Assembly: GCA_009823505.1 (NCBI GenBank)
Contig: VZQC01005070.1
Location: 5,739,330 to 5,803,329 of the forward strand
Length of the DNA stretch: 64,000 nt
Origin: Rhizomys pruinosus
Taxonomy: Eukaryota; Chordata; Mammalia; Rodentia; Spalacidae
Direction: 5' to 3'
The notes under the pieces are model-generated. The model made no database searches. It saw only the letters and a list, made by a program, of their open reading frames with translations, and was not told the DNA's origin. Below are positions 22,893 through 34,748 of the stretch, one piece after another. Every line of letters starts with the position of its first letter. Positions within the stretch are counted from its first letter, which is position 1. A program made the position numbers and the translations under genes.

Positions 22893-23461
22893 ATGCATTC
22901 CCTATCCAAACCTGCTGAAAATCCCAAGACTAGATTAAGCAGTAATTGATAAAAGTTATCAGTTATGAAAGTTAGACTTAAATATTCAAATCTTCCTTAA
23001 TCAAAAACTTTTTGTTAAAAAGAATTATGGATTGTTGACCTAACACAATTAATTTACACAGTTTGATATAGGAATGGAGATAAGAATTGATTTCTCTCTC
23101 ACATGATAAAGATTTCCCAGTTCAGATTCTTTGAGACAGAGTTCCTCAAGGTCTAGAGCCAAGTTCATTCCTTTTAAAAACTGACCAATGAGGAAATGAA
23201 TGAAAAAGCAGCTGTAGAAAGTTCTCACCTATACTAAAATTTTGTCATCTGAAAATAAACTGTATGTTTTTCTGTATCATATTTCAGGATTCACATTTTT
23301 CCTTTTTAAATTTAAATTACTCTAAAATATGCATACATACCTTCCACCCATATACCAATATTACAAAGTCTGAAAATAAGTGGTAGGTCAATTCTAGAGC
23401 CTGTTAAGGGATTCACATTATAAGAGCACTGTTGCTTTCAGAAAAAGAGGAATATAACATT
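22893..23461. other. Single-copy DNA
   Basis: Nothing recognised. Confidence 0.5.
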
Positions 23462-23473
23462 AACAGTGCTCAA

Positions 23474-23643
23474 TTTGCCTTACAACTAAGTGCTTGCTGC
23501 TAGCATCCACAAATGAAGGATACCATTCATTGTTTGTTTTTCTGGGAATGTGTTACTTCAGTTAGCATAATACCTTCCTAGTTCCATCCATTTACCTGCC
23601 AAGTTCATGATTCAGATGACATAATTTTACTATAGGTATGACA

Positions 23644-23686
<43 letters not shown>

Positions 23687-23943
23687 GTATATTTTGAAAC
23701 AATACAAATTGGAGGGAACAACAAAAGAACTGAGACAAAGAACTAACTGAAACAGCAAAGTTCTCCCCAAAACAATAATACTCTGCTTTGAAAAACTTTA
23801 AAAAGACCCAGAAAAAGATGTAAGACAGGTATGGCAGAATGGATGAACTCGGGTGGGGTGGGGGGCATGAAAAGGGAAAAGAGTCTAAATTGGAATGAGA
23901 AATGATGTATGAAATGCACAAAACTTCAATAAAAATATTTTTA
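23474..23943 (+). mobile_element. L1 with 5' inversion (twin-primed) and TSD
   Basis: The right part (23693-23943) is a sense L1 3' UTR ending ATGTATGAAATGCACAAAAC plus TTCAATAAAAATATTT. The left part (23490-23625) is antisense ORF2-end/3' UTR sequence (GCATCCACAAATGAAGGA, TCCATCCATTTACCTGCC). Near-matching TSDs AACAGTGCTCAA (23462-23473) and AACAGTTCTCAA (23944-23955) show one event. A (TATC)n lies between the two arms. Confidence 0.85.
23643..23688. repeat. (TATC)n microsatellite
   Basis: About eleven TATC units at the junction between the two oppositely oriented L1 arms. Confidence 0.97.
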
Positions 23944-23955
23944 AACAGTTCTCAA

Positions 23956-24746
23956 AGAAGGCCTGAACTTTGGGTTCAAATAACAATCCATGAATTGCCT
24001 AGCTGAAGCAATATAGTAGGTATTACATAATTAGATATGATGAATTTATTGAAAATTACATGGACATCTTCAGATTTATTAGAAATAATTCTTTTAAAGT
24101 TTATCATTTCCAAATTTTATGTCTAACTTTTTGTCCACAGATCTTATTTTTCAAAGTAGTATAATTTCTCAAAAAAGCTAACATGTAAAACATAATATTA
24201 ACCTACCATAAAATATCTTCTATATATCTCCTATATTTTATGATAGTAATATGAAAACCTATAAAATTGAATAAAGGAATTTGGAATAACATATTTTTCT
24301 CCAAAAGAAATGCTTTCATTGCAAAAACTGTGATATTAGTACATTTTCCTGAGAGGCAAGGGATCACTTGGTTATAGCACTGAAAGGGACTGAAATCTCA
24401 TTATGTTTGACAACATCTTATAATTTTTCAGTAAGAATATCAGACAGGCAATTGTACCACATTTTTTTAGATAATTGTAGTCACAAAAACCTAGACATTC
24501 AAAACCATAAAGAAACCAAGATTCACCTGTCTGTAGCATATTAAAACCGTAGAGCAATTCTAAATAAAATTAACCATTCATGACTTTAATTATTCAATCA
24601 GTGCTTTATATGGAAGGATCATCAAGTGCATATTGATTTTGAAATAATGAAAATTGAAGTGTGGAAAAGGCTGCAGTGGATGTGCAGTAGGGCAGTGACT
24701 AAGGACTAGACATTAAGAGTCTAAGAGGCTGATGGGAGCTAAGACA
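23956..24746. other. AT-rich single-copy DNA
   Basis: Nothing recognised. Confidence 0.5.
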
Positions 24747-24824
24747 ATATATTGCCTATGTAGAGATGATTTTTATGAAAAGTGAAAATCATCTCTACAT
24801 GGGCTATATATATATCTGCATAGG

Positions 24825-24870
<46 letters not shown>
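24747..24870. repeat. Two-level inverted repeat beside (AT)n
   Basis: Stem 24754-24773 pairs with 24785-24804 (19 of 20 bases) around an 11-nt loop. A second pair, 24747-24760 with 24819-24832, is perfect over 14 bp. An (AT)n tract follows from about 24826 to 24869. Confidence 0.9.
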
Positions 24871-24871
<1 letters not shown>

Positions 24872-25154
24872 GGAATTTGGGCAAGCAAGGAAGATAAGTT
24901 TAATAGAAGATAGAATCAACTATTTTGGAGGAAAGACACAATACATTGTATTCAAACTAGAGAAATAAGGCAATTAGTATGCAAACTTGTGGGAAATGGG
25001 AATGTGTGGAATAATGAACAAAAGGTCCAATTGAAAAAAAAAAGAATTTAGCTCAAAACAAGAAGCACAATAATGGTAGCAAAGTGTCTCTAGAGGTGGT
25101 TCCTATAGCAATCCAAGGTTAGGGAGAGGTGTTAATTTCAGACTTCCAAAGAAA
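24871..25154. other. Single-copy DNA
   Basis: Nothing recognised. Confidence 0.5.
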
Positions 25155-25222
25155 GAGGTTGGGAGTTTAGCTCCTTGGCAGAGAGTTTAAGCACAAGGCC
25201 CTGGGTTTAGTCCCCCAAATCA
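25155..25222 (+). mobile_element. ID SINE (tRNA-Ala-derived), diverged
   Basis: GGTTGGGAGTTTAGCTCCTTGG (A-box region) and AAGGCCCTGGGTTTAGTCCCC (B-box region) match the ID head in order, with a small internal deletion. No clear A tail. Confidence 0.7.
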
Positions 25223-25479
25223 GAAAAGTTTCAATGATTAGATTGTTCCTGAATAAAGACAGAGGACTGAAAGCAAACGAGGTGATAAATTATGTTTAGA
25301 AAAACAGGAGGGCTGAAGCTCTAAGCTCAGTCTTATATGGGGGTGAGATATTTTGTCGAAAATGGCAGGAGATGCTGGAACACTGAGGGGAATGGAAAAA
25401 GTTCCCGTTAGGGAATGGGGACAATGATCTCAAAAGATACTACAGGTTAGTAAATAAAAAGCTTAATTCAGGGAATGGT

Positions 25480-26370
25480 CACCCTCTTTTGGAATTCTTG
25501 TCTAGGAGGGTTCGATGGAGACAATAAAACAATACTGGCCATAGTCATTTCTCTTGGATATGAAGCCAGAACGTGACAGTACAACCCTGTTGCTGAAGAC
25601 ACTACATACATGAGCTGTATAACAAACAAAGAAATCAACTGGTGCTTACTTCAAAATTTCATCTCCACTGCCTAGTGTTCAGTGTTAGGAGGCACTATGT
25701 ATGCTACAAGAAGTGGGGAATAGATAGAAGGAAATCATGTTTTCTAGCAACAATGAGGCAGGTGCATATAGCTGGTACTCATAGCACTGGTAAGAGTAGC
25801 CACATCAAGCCAGACACACCAAACAAGACCAAGAAGCCCTAACCCTAGCCAAGGACCTATTGGTAACTGAGAGCTTCTCAGGGAGGGAGAGGTGATGCTG
25901 AGTAACTTGAATGGCTCCAGAGGAAATCCCACACCCAAGCAAATACGGGAAACACAAATTAGACTCAATAACTCTTTTAAAAATAAGAGAAAAGAGATAG
26001 CCTAGTGGTTAAGAGCGCCGACCGCTCTTGCAGAGGACCTGGGTTCGATCCCCAGTACCCACATGGCGACTGAGAACCTTCTGTAACTCCAATTCCAGGA
26101 GAACTCCAGTTCCAGGGGAATCCGAGACCCTCTTCTGACCTCCGCGGCACTGCACGACACGGGTGCACAAACCTGCATGCAGACAGTACATTCATACACA
26201 TACGAAAATAAATAAAAATTAAAAAAAAAAAAACACAACAACAACAACAAAAAAAAAAAAAACAGAAAACATGAAGTTGCTGTTTGCAAGGCCAGTATGG
26301 AGATGTAGGAGAGTCTGAATACATTAAAAAAATACACAACATGAAATTCTCAATCAATAAAATTTTTTTA
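25480..26370 (+). mobile_element. Lx-like L1 3' UTR, interrupted by a B2
   Basis: Sense 3' UTR resembling the copy at 45.86-46.54 kb (CCTGTTGCTGAAGACACTAC; TTTTCTAGCAACAATGAGGC). It resumes after the B2 and ends CATGAAATTCTCAATCAATAAAA near 26362. Diverged. The 5' boundary is approximate. Confidence 0.65.
25990..26272 (+). mobile_element. B2 SINE nested in the Lx-like 3' UTR
   Basis: B2 body with many intact CpGs (GAGCGCCGACCGCTCTTGC, CCGCGGCACTGCACGACACG), A-rich tail with CAA repeats. The head is slightly shortened. Confidence 0.92.
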
Positions 26371-26383
26371 AAAAGAAAAAAAT

Positions 26384-26624
26384 CTGGAGCAGGAGAGATG
26401 GCTCAGTGGTTGAAAGCATTGACTGCTCTTGCAGAGGACCTGGGTTCGATTCCCAGCACCCAGATGGCAGCTAAGAACCGTCTTTAACTCCAGTTCCAGG
26501 GGAATCTGACACCCTCTTCTGACCTCCGCAGCATTGCACGACTTGGGTGGACCTACTTACATGCAGACAGTACACTCATTCACATAAAATAATAAATAAA
26601 TTAAAAAATAAATAAAACAAAAGA
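26384..26624 (+). mobile_element. B2 SINE in the L1 A-tail
   Basis: Complete B2 with A/T tail. The direct repeat AAAAGAAAAAAAT at 26371-26383 and 26625-26637 fits a TSD within the L1 poly(A), though it is low complexity. Confidence 0.9.
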
Positions 26625-26637
26625 AAAAGAAAAAAAT

Positions 26638-27387
26638 AGCGATACTCCCCACGTATATTAATTTTTAGTTAATGAACAGTAAAACGGAACAACCATTGAA
26701 GGCTGATAAAGATTAGGAATTGCTTTGAAAAATAAGTGACGATTGTGGTCTCAAGGAGAGAAGAAAACTTTTGCTATCTACCATCACACTCAGTTCTCCT
26801 TACATTGATGGGGAATAATCGGCATATGCATCTCTCAGCTGTATCCATCATTCTGACTACAATTCAACTAAGTTGGCGTGAAGAGGTAATCTACAACATG
26901 TGATTTTCTTCCACTATACTGCATATGTGGCATCAATATCATAACTCTACCCTCTGCTTCAGCCACAGACTTCTCAATAGAAACAATGGCAAAACTAAGT
27001 GCCTTACCCATAGGCTGTGTCAACAGCCATCTTTCACCTATTAACTGTGGTAAACTGGTACTGAACTTTGCTTGTAAATTATTTACCATAAAACAACTCA
27101 ATTTTATGAAGGGCTATTATTTATCTTTTGAATATTTGTGGCTCCCTGTAGTCACTGAGATTTTTATTGTAATTCAGAAATTTTCAGTTGGTAGAGGAAT
27201 ACATCTCATACTTGAGATTTTTATGTTTTAGAATTTACTTCATTTTTACTATCTTCCTTTCTGGGGATGAAATAACTACTTTTTTGAGAATTTATTGACC
27301 ACGATATTAATAATACATTTAAAGTGTCTGTCTTCCATCCAGATAATTGTCCAGTATCTCCATCTCTCTTTTTGTTCCAGGGGAAAT
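26638..27387. other. Single-copy DNA
   Basis: Nothing recognised. Confidence 0.5.
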
Positions 27388-27525
27388 TCTTAAAACCAAG
27401 TGTGGTGACTCATATCTCTAATTGCAGAACTCAAAATAGGAGGATTGTCATGAGTTTATGTCTAGTCTGGGTTATAGAGTCCCAGGCCTTCTTTGGCTAC
27501 AGAGTGAGTCCTGCATGTTAAAAAA
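27388..27525 (+). mobile_element. Old B1-like (7SL-derived) SINE
   Basis: CCAAGTGTGGTGACTCATATC, TAGGAGGATTGTCATGAG, CTACAGAGTGAGTCCTG match an early B1 layout at high divergence. The following GAAA tract probably grew from its A tail. Confidence 0.65.
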
Positions 27526-27530
27526 ATGGA

Positions 27531-27605
<75 letters not shown>

Positions 27606-27664
27606 TGAGGAAGGAAGGAAGGAAGGAAGGAAGGAAGGAAGGAAGGAAAGAAGGAAAGAAGGAG
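27526..27664. repeat. (GAAA)n then (GGAA)n polypurine tract
   Basis: About 135 bp of pure purine: GAAA units to about 27605, then GGAA units. The long lysine/glutamate and serine/phenylalanine frames are translations of it. Confidence 0.98.
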
Positions 27665-28127
27665 AAAAATAATTTTTCAAATATTTAGTCATATAAAACT
27701 CAAAATATAACCAGAATTGATATTTTCTTGTAAAACAACATCTATATCTAGATGCATTTGGAGAGTAGAGACAACAGGAAACAAGAGTCAAGGTCTACCT
27801 ACCTAGAATATATGACTTTTCTCTTAACCTTGCTTTTTAACATTTTGAACAATTTAACTAAAATTCTTTCTGAGGTCAATTAAGTACATGACCCTTAATG
27901 AGAATTGATATAGAACAAATTTTGCATAAGGAATAGGAAAAAGGTTCTTTTATTAACTGCCACTGTGAATCCAGTAATGTTCATGTGCTAGCTACAAGAC
28001 TCTGCAAAATTTCCTAGGATTTTTGTGACTATTAAGTAACACAGATATGCACAGAATCTAGGAAAGTGTTTCTCATATGGTAGCTCTTCGTAAACTGTTT
28101 TTATTATGTTTCTTTTTATTGGGGGGT
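27665..28127. other. Single-copy AT-rich DNA
   Basis: Nothing recognised. Confidence 0.5.
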
Positions 28128-28285
28128 AAGGGAAGTCAAGTAGATCAAAATGCATGTGTGCAAGTCAGAGGAGTTGTGCGAGTTGATTTCTCCTTCTACC
28201 ATGTGAGTCCCAGGGATCAAACTTTCTCACTTTGTCACATTTGACAGCAGGTACCTTTACCTGCTGAGCCATCTATCCCACCCAT
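28128..28285 (-). mobile_element. B4/B3-type SINE, diverged
   Basis: CAAGTCAGAGGAGTTGTGCG, TTGATTTCTCCTTCTACCAT, GTCCCAGGGATCAAACT, and CCTTTACCTGCTGAGCCATC in antisense order. Confidence 0.65.
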
Positions 28286-28398
28286 GGTGTGTCATAAGTT
28301 TTCAATTCCTTGTGATATATGATTTACAACTCGATCATTCTAATTTTCATTAATTTGGTGAATATATTACATCAGTAATAAATATAATTACATCTTTT

Positions 28399-28642
28399 TT
28401 TTTAATTTAATTTTATTTATTTCTGTATGTGTATCAATGTACTGTCTGCAGGCAGGTCTGTGCACCCGTGTCGTGCAATGCCGCGGAGGTCAGAAGAGCG
28501 TCTTGGATTCCCCTGGAGCTGGAGTTCTCCTGGAATTGGAGCTTCAGACGGCTCTCGGCCGCCATGTGGGTGCTGGGGATCGAACCCGGGTCCTCTGTAA
28601 GAGCGGTCGGCGCTCTTAACCGCTAGGCCATCTCTCCAGCCC
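28399..28642 (-). mobile_element. Young-looking B2 SINE
   Basis: Full-length antisense B2 with most CpGs intact (GCCGCGGAGG, CTCTCGGCCGCC, GAGCGGTCGGCGCTC). A perfect 15-bp TSD ATAATTACATCTTTT lies at 28384-28398 and 28643-28657. Confidence 0.96.
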
Positions 28643-28657
28643 ATAATTACATCTTTT

Positions 28658-30227
28658 AAATGTATATACTGACCCATAAGAAGTATCTCTAATTTTTTAT
28701 GGTCCTCCTCTATTTGTTGGACATAATAAATCCTAGCTATGCGAGCTTGCTTGAACGACGGAAGAAGAATATAAACCATTACTGCTTCACAGTATGAGGG
28801 TAATGTTTTGAGCATTTTTATCTCATTTAATTAGTCAAGTAAGGATGAGGAGAAGCAGTCTTTAACACACTGTTCTTACTTAACAAACGCCCAAGAAAAA
28901 CACTTTCCCTGTGATCGTTCCCTCCTCATTCCAGTACCTACTTTTTGTGACCTGTTAACCTTCTCTGATCTTCCACTTCAATTTTTATGACATTTGCATA
29001 CGCTAAAGTCTTCGACTTCAATTTCAAAAATCAATACAAAATGAAATTAGATATTTCCTGTAAAACGTTCATACATAAGAGAATTTCACTAATTTCCTCT
29101 ACAAGACGCTGTCAAATCGGACTTTTCCTTATGAGTTCTTTCATCATTTTGAACGTGTCTCTGACCAAGTACAGCCAACTCCAAGATAGACATTCTCTGA
29201 CAAGCATATGAAATTGATGAAATGTTTGGTCAGAGTAAACATAGACTCTTATTTGATGTTCTTCCTGAGTTTGACAAACCTAGAGCAAGCATACAGAATA
29301 TGATCTACAGGCAAACAGCTATCATCTTTCTTAAAACTCCACAGTTCTGGAAGAACTGAGGGTCTTATTTTGGAAAAAATGCAGCAGAAAAGGCAATGTC
29401 CAGCTCTTAATGTTTATTTGATACCATACCCTTTACAACAGAAATTCAGATTATTGATCGGCATTGTGTGATTCCATTTCACTGAGTCCCATGAGAGTTG
29501 AAATTGCAGACGGAGATAAACTAAAAGTACCAAGTTCATCATGTTTAAAACTGCTTTTTCAGGGTATTGCTTTCTCTCTGCTAGGCAAGGCTGTTCCTCT
29601 TCCACTGATAGGTTGTAATTGTAAAATGGATGGGGAAAAAGCAACGAGGAAAAAGGAATGGCAGCTCTGGTCTGATGTGGTGCCGTCTGTGATGTGTGTC
29701 TGAAAGATTTATGTCCTGATTAAAGAAGCCATGATTGGATTTTCTGATAGAAAATTGTTTTGGTCATTGACACATGTGCCACATATTCTTTGATCCAAAG
29801 CTTTTTCCAGTTAATGCTTTGAAAAACTTAAAAGAAAGGTCTAGGAAAGGGAAAAATACTTTTCAGAAGAAAGGAGATCAAATGTATTCTATAATATAAG
29901 GCAAACATTAGGATTCATGGCTGAGAAATATTTTCCTATGCACTATTTTTTCAGTTGGCATCTCTTTCACACACTCCCTCAGTCATATATTGAACATTTA
30001 GAAGATACTATCATGCATCAGGCAGGATTTGAACATGTAGGACATATCAGTAAACACTATAAGAGGGAACCTGCTGACTAATTACAATTGTGGGTAACAA
30101 GAAAAAACATGACCATGTGAAGATTTCCAATGATTAATGCCAATAAACAAAACATCTTGAATGGATGAAGAATAATGCAAGTAAGCTGTGTTCTTTGGTT
30201 AAATATAGCTATAAAATAGCTGTCTAT
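28658..30227. other. Single-copy DNA
   Basis: No repeat recognised. A few short frames (28987-29211, 29464-29703) lack protein character. Confidence 0.5.
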
Positions 30228-30242
30228 AAGAAATGAGATGGT

Positions 30243-30395
30243 GCACACCTTTGATCCTAGCACTTGGGTGGCAGAGGCAGGCAGATCTTTGTGAATTCAA
30301 GGCCAGTCTGGTCTATAGAGTGAGTTCCAGGACAGCTGGGGCTAGAGGAAGAACCTGTCTTGAAAAGACAAAAAAAAAAAAAAAAAAAAAAGAAA
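30243..30395 (+). mobile_element. B1 SINE
   Basis: B1 body with poly(A). A perfect 15-bp TSD AAGAAATGAGATGGT lies at 30228-30242 and 30396-30410. The head is slightly shortened: it starts GCACACCTTTGATCC. Confidence 0.95.
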
Positions 30396-30410
30396 AAGAA
30401 ATGAGATGGT

Positions 30411-31099
30411 ATAAGGAAGAAGTAGTCAATGCAAAAAAAAAAAATCAAGTGAAACAACTACTGTAAATCATACAGTAAAGGTGAACAGGACTTGGAGGTA
30501 TCCAAGTGATGGGTGGAGTGTTGTGGGTGTGGGGAGGCTACAGGGGTGGATATGAGAAATCAGATATTAAATCTAATATCTAAAATGTATTTTCCATACA
30601 CACTAATTTCAACCACTTCGGCAGTTTTAGAACTATAAATGCCTAGGGAAAACCTGATACCAACTCAGTCAGAACTCCTTGGAGTCTTACAGTGGGCTGG
30701 CTAAGAATTGCTCATGTGGGGACTGACAAGCCACAGACTAGATTCTGCATTTTCCCCTAGGTATAATGGCAAACACATCTCCCCTTGAGTGGCTTCTGTG
30801 ATCTAAGAGAAAGTGACAAAGCTGTTCCAAACACACTGATATGCATGACACCTCCTCAGATCAATTCTTTAAATAGAAAATTATAATAAATTTCCAATTT
30901 AACTAATGCATTAGGCTGTTCAAAAACCATGTCTATGTTTGTTCGAGGCCTATCAAACTAGTATTGCCCTCCATACTTTTCTCTGTCTTCCTGTGTTTCA
31001 TCACAGATTTAAGCATTGGTGGTTTCTTAAAGTATCCAAGGTCAGAAACCCAGGATACCCAGGAGAGTAAGCTGATACCTTGAATAGATTTTCTTTCCT
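30411..31099. other. Single-copy DNA
   Basis: Nothing recognised. Confidence 0.5.
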
Positions 31100-32330
31100 A
31101 GAAGGAAGGGGAAATTTTTAGATATGCCCTTAATTATTTTTTTCAGTAATGCAAATATGCCTGCAGTTGATGCCATTTTCGATCTTGACTTTCAGTGAAC
31201 AATGCATTGGTCCCGAGTGTTCTGAGTGCTCCCCAATCCAGACGTGCTTTCTGGGCTTTTCATGAATTACATCAGGACAGCTAGAATGCCATGTTTTTTA
31301 AACGAAGCCAATTTTAAAACACAGATGACCATACTTGCTCCCCCCAACTAGCTCTCAAAGCCCTTCTTAATGGGTTATTATGTTGGGAGTTATTAATGAT
31401 AATGCATTGGCAACAAGAGCCAGGATGGGAAAAGCAAAGGAACAGGTTTGCCATGGTCTTGTCAACTTCTACCATGAAAAAAAAATAAACTGGGGAAACT
31501 GGAGAGAAGAGAGGGTTTAATTTGATTTGGGGCCATTTAACAATGGCTTAATAAGTTAGCATAATTTTGAAGACATTGATATCTTCAGAAAATAATGTTC
31601 TATCAACTTCATCCCTTGTTCCTTTGACTAAGGGATCTAGTATTCTTTTTTGCCCTAGAAGCAAACACTGCAGATTTTACATTTTTCATTACCTTGGTAT
31701 TGAATGAAATGTATGGGAGAAAGGACAATGAAGCCAAATAAAATAAGATTCAATTCCACTGTGTCCATTTATCAGATCCAGTGAGATTAACCCCATTGAA
31801 ATACAATTCTCATTAGAAGATTGTGTTTCCCTCAAGGACATTGACTCCCTGGTGCCCTGATCCTAAATCGGAGTTTTATGAATCTTGATTACCTTGTGGA
31901 AAATGAAATGGATCAGAGAATTCCGTTTTGCATCTATTTGTGTGGGGGAGTTAAATTTATTTCCTGCCAACATCAGCAAGTCTGATTTTAGAGAATGCAG
32001 CTCATTAGAATAAGTTCCTCATATTAGAATAATGCAGCTCCACTCCCCCCTGCCAGCTGCTCAGCTTGTCACAATGCTTCTGGTGAGCCACAGGGACAAC
32101 CCAGCCTTTCTCACCCTCTTTCTCTGATTTGGTTGAGGTGAGATAATTTTTGCAGATGAATACAGACCTTTCTGAGAGTCAAGCTGGGGATATATCTTGC
32201 ATCAGACCTCCTTCAAGGAAAACTCCCATGAGAAACTACTATGGAGCCTCTAGTTCAAGCCACTGGTCCACACTAAATGGTGCAGTAGCTAATTTCTCAC
32301 TGACAGAGCTCTCCTATCTTCACCCAACTT
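31100..32330. promoter_or_regulatory. Candidate conserved regulatory block
   Basis: Repeat-free, complex sequence with an octamer ATGCAAAT (31149-31156), SOX-like AACAATG (31198-31204) and AACAATGG (31539-31546), and several ATTA cores. Motif matches this short occur by chance, so the call is speculative. Confidence 0.25.
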
Positions 32331-34748
32331 AAAACCACAGGATGGATTTATGTTCCTGTGCTCCAGGTCTATTGAAACTCTTGCTTTACCCTAACCTCTC
32401 CTTTGGCATATACAATCTAACCCATCTGTGGTGTTATTTAAGCAATTGTCAACTAAATGCTTGCTTGCATTAATGCTTTGTTGTCCAAATTAATCAATAC
32501 CGTGAAACTCTCAAACACCATGTGTACACACACAGACACACAGAGACACGTACACCCCAAGCATGCACTCATGCATTTTTATACATAGGAAATCCACAAT
32601 CCTTTATCATTAACAACAGTCTCTAAAAAGATAGGCTACAATTGTTGGCACTGATTAATACTGATTAATTTTATTATAACAGTCTACTACTTAAATAACT
32701 TAAATGCTTCCATTTAGGATAAAAGATGAACACTTTCACTGGGTCCCAAGTGTTCTTACTTCCTGTGTTCAGTTTGTCCATAAGATCATGTTGATGAAAC
32801 AAGACATCAATGAGACTCTGCAAATGAAGTGCTGCTCATTATCAGTGTTTTATAACAACAATTCCATCAGTTGTTCATAGCATAATCGGGCTTGACAACT
32901 GTTTTCTAACTCATCTGATGTCATGTGCAGTATGATTTCCACACTTTTAATTATGTTGCCCTCCTTTCCCCCTATATCTTTTAATTTTGTTTGGTGGTCA
33001 GGAAAGAACATGGAAGGTGGTAAAGAAGAGGAAGATGTATGGATGTCTATCTGACTTTATATACATTCTTCACTATATTCTAGTTCTGTAAAAGTGTCAG
33101 CATCTCAAAGCACCAATCTCCATATAGGTAAAATAGGATATCCCAATGTTCACTTCTTGGACACAGGATAATCAAATAAAAAAGGTGAATGTCAAATAAT
33201 AGAACAGTGCACAGACAAGGCTATTCATAGGGTATTTTCTGATTACCCGAGATCAAGTTCCATTTTCCAAGAGCATCTTTCCACTAAAGTTTATCTTTGA
33301 AGGACAATCTTTACTTTAGAAATGAACAGTGCCACTCACTTGAAACAGAATAATTTCCTTTTCATAATGTTGTCACTGCCTTGAAATGTCAGTCTGAATC
33401 TTCTGTTAACCTTGTGCTTCTGCATGGCTTCCAACTGTTAGAAAAGACAGAACTGAATGCTGAGCCTTCCTACTATGGATTTTCTACTACAGTGATTATT
33501 AAAATCATTCACTGCTCTTAATCATCCATAAAATAAATATACGTTTTGCTACTAATTTCATTAAGACCACTTGTGGTACTTGATCTCATGAAATTGAGTT
33601 TTGTTCGAAAAGACAAATATAATGTTTGAGGAGAAAAGTTATTAATTAAAATTAAAATAAACACATGGTGATTTTATATCATTTATGTATCATGTATTTC
33701 TGCCCCATACATATATTTTATGCTCATCTATAGAAACCAGAACTAGGAAAGAATGAGTTCATATCATACCATAGGTAAGAATCAATGAGTCAATGTTTTG
33801 ACATTTATAACCTTTACTTTTTATTGTGTCATCCTTAGATGATATGAATTATTAGAGGCAATATTTAATAATAGTCAATACCTGTTTCCCCTGGCTTTGG
33901 TAACCATCTCCAAAGTAAAAAGTATGAATGTAATCCAGAGTGCTTTATGTTTTGGTTGTTAGCCTTAACCTTTAAGAGCCATGCTAGCCCTCCAGCCCAT
34001 CCAGAGAGCTTTATATTACCTACTGGCTTTTGTTCTCTAACTCTTATCAAAATAGTTTAATGTCTGTGCCTGTGATTGGGAACCCAGGCTATAGCACTGC
34101 CAAGAAAGAAATTGGGCATTTAAAGGGAACAGTACATAGCAACAGCTGTTCAAACATCATGTGCAGAATCTGTCATCCAGGCAAGCAGTCAAAAGTAGCA
34201 TTTATCAAGAACATTTCTTGGGAAGTAGGGGATGCTCAGGAGAGACTAGTGCTCTATTGATCTCAAGAAGTTTATTTTCCATTCTGTGATGTTAAAGAAA
34301 TCAATTTCTTAAATAAAGCAAAGATACAGATATTGATAATCCCAATGATGGCTTAAGTTGTCTATGACAACAGAAGTATCATATTGATGTTGTAATAACA
34401 CAAATGTCAGGCTTGATTGTGTTTAACGCATTTACTGGTGGGTTTTGATTGCTAGAATTAATTCTTCACTGTGAAAAAAGATGTTTTCAAGGTGTTGGAT
34501 TAGGGCTAGTGAATTTTATTCCCCATCCCTTGGTTGTTATACATGATTTTCAATCTCAGAAACTCAAGAAATAGAAGGCAATATTATAAAAGAAACATTA
34601 TATCAAAGAAAGAAGCAAAACAAAATTGGCCTCTCCTACAATAGGTATATTAAAAATTTAACATTCTGACAATTAATGTCCATAATTGGTATTTATCTGA
34701 ATAATATTTATTTAAAATACTATGCAGGTATGTATCTTAGAGCTATTT
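32331..34748. other. Long repeat-poor stretch
   Basis: 2.4 kb with only a short CA/GACA patch near 32525-32555. No exon-like frame recognised. Confidence 0.5.

Noticed and set aside
23643..23688. Regular short repeats as a CRISPR array
   Set aside because: Tetranucleotide microsatellite in a rodent genome, without spacers.
27458..27791. Lys/Glu-rich and Ser/Phe-rich frames
   Set aside because: Direct translations of the GAAA/GGAA tract on each strand.
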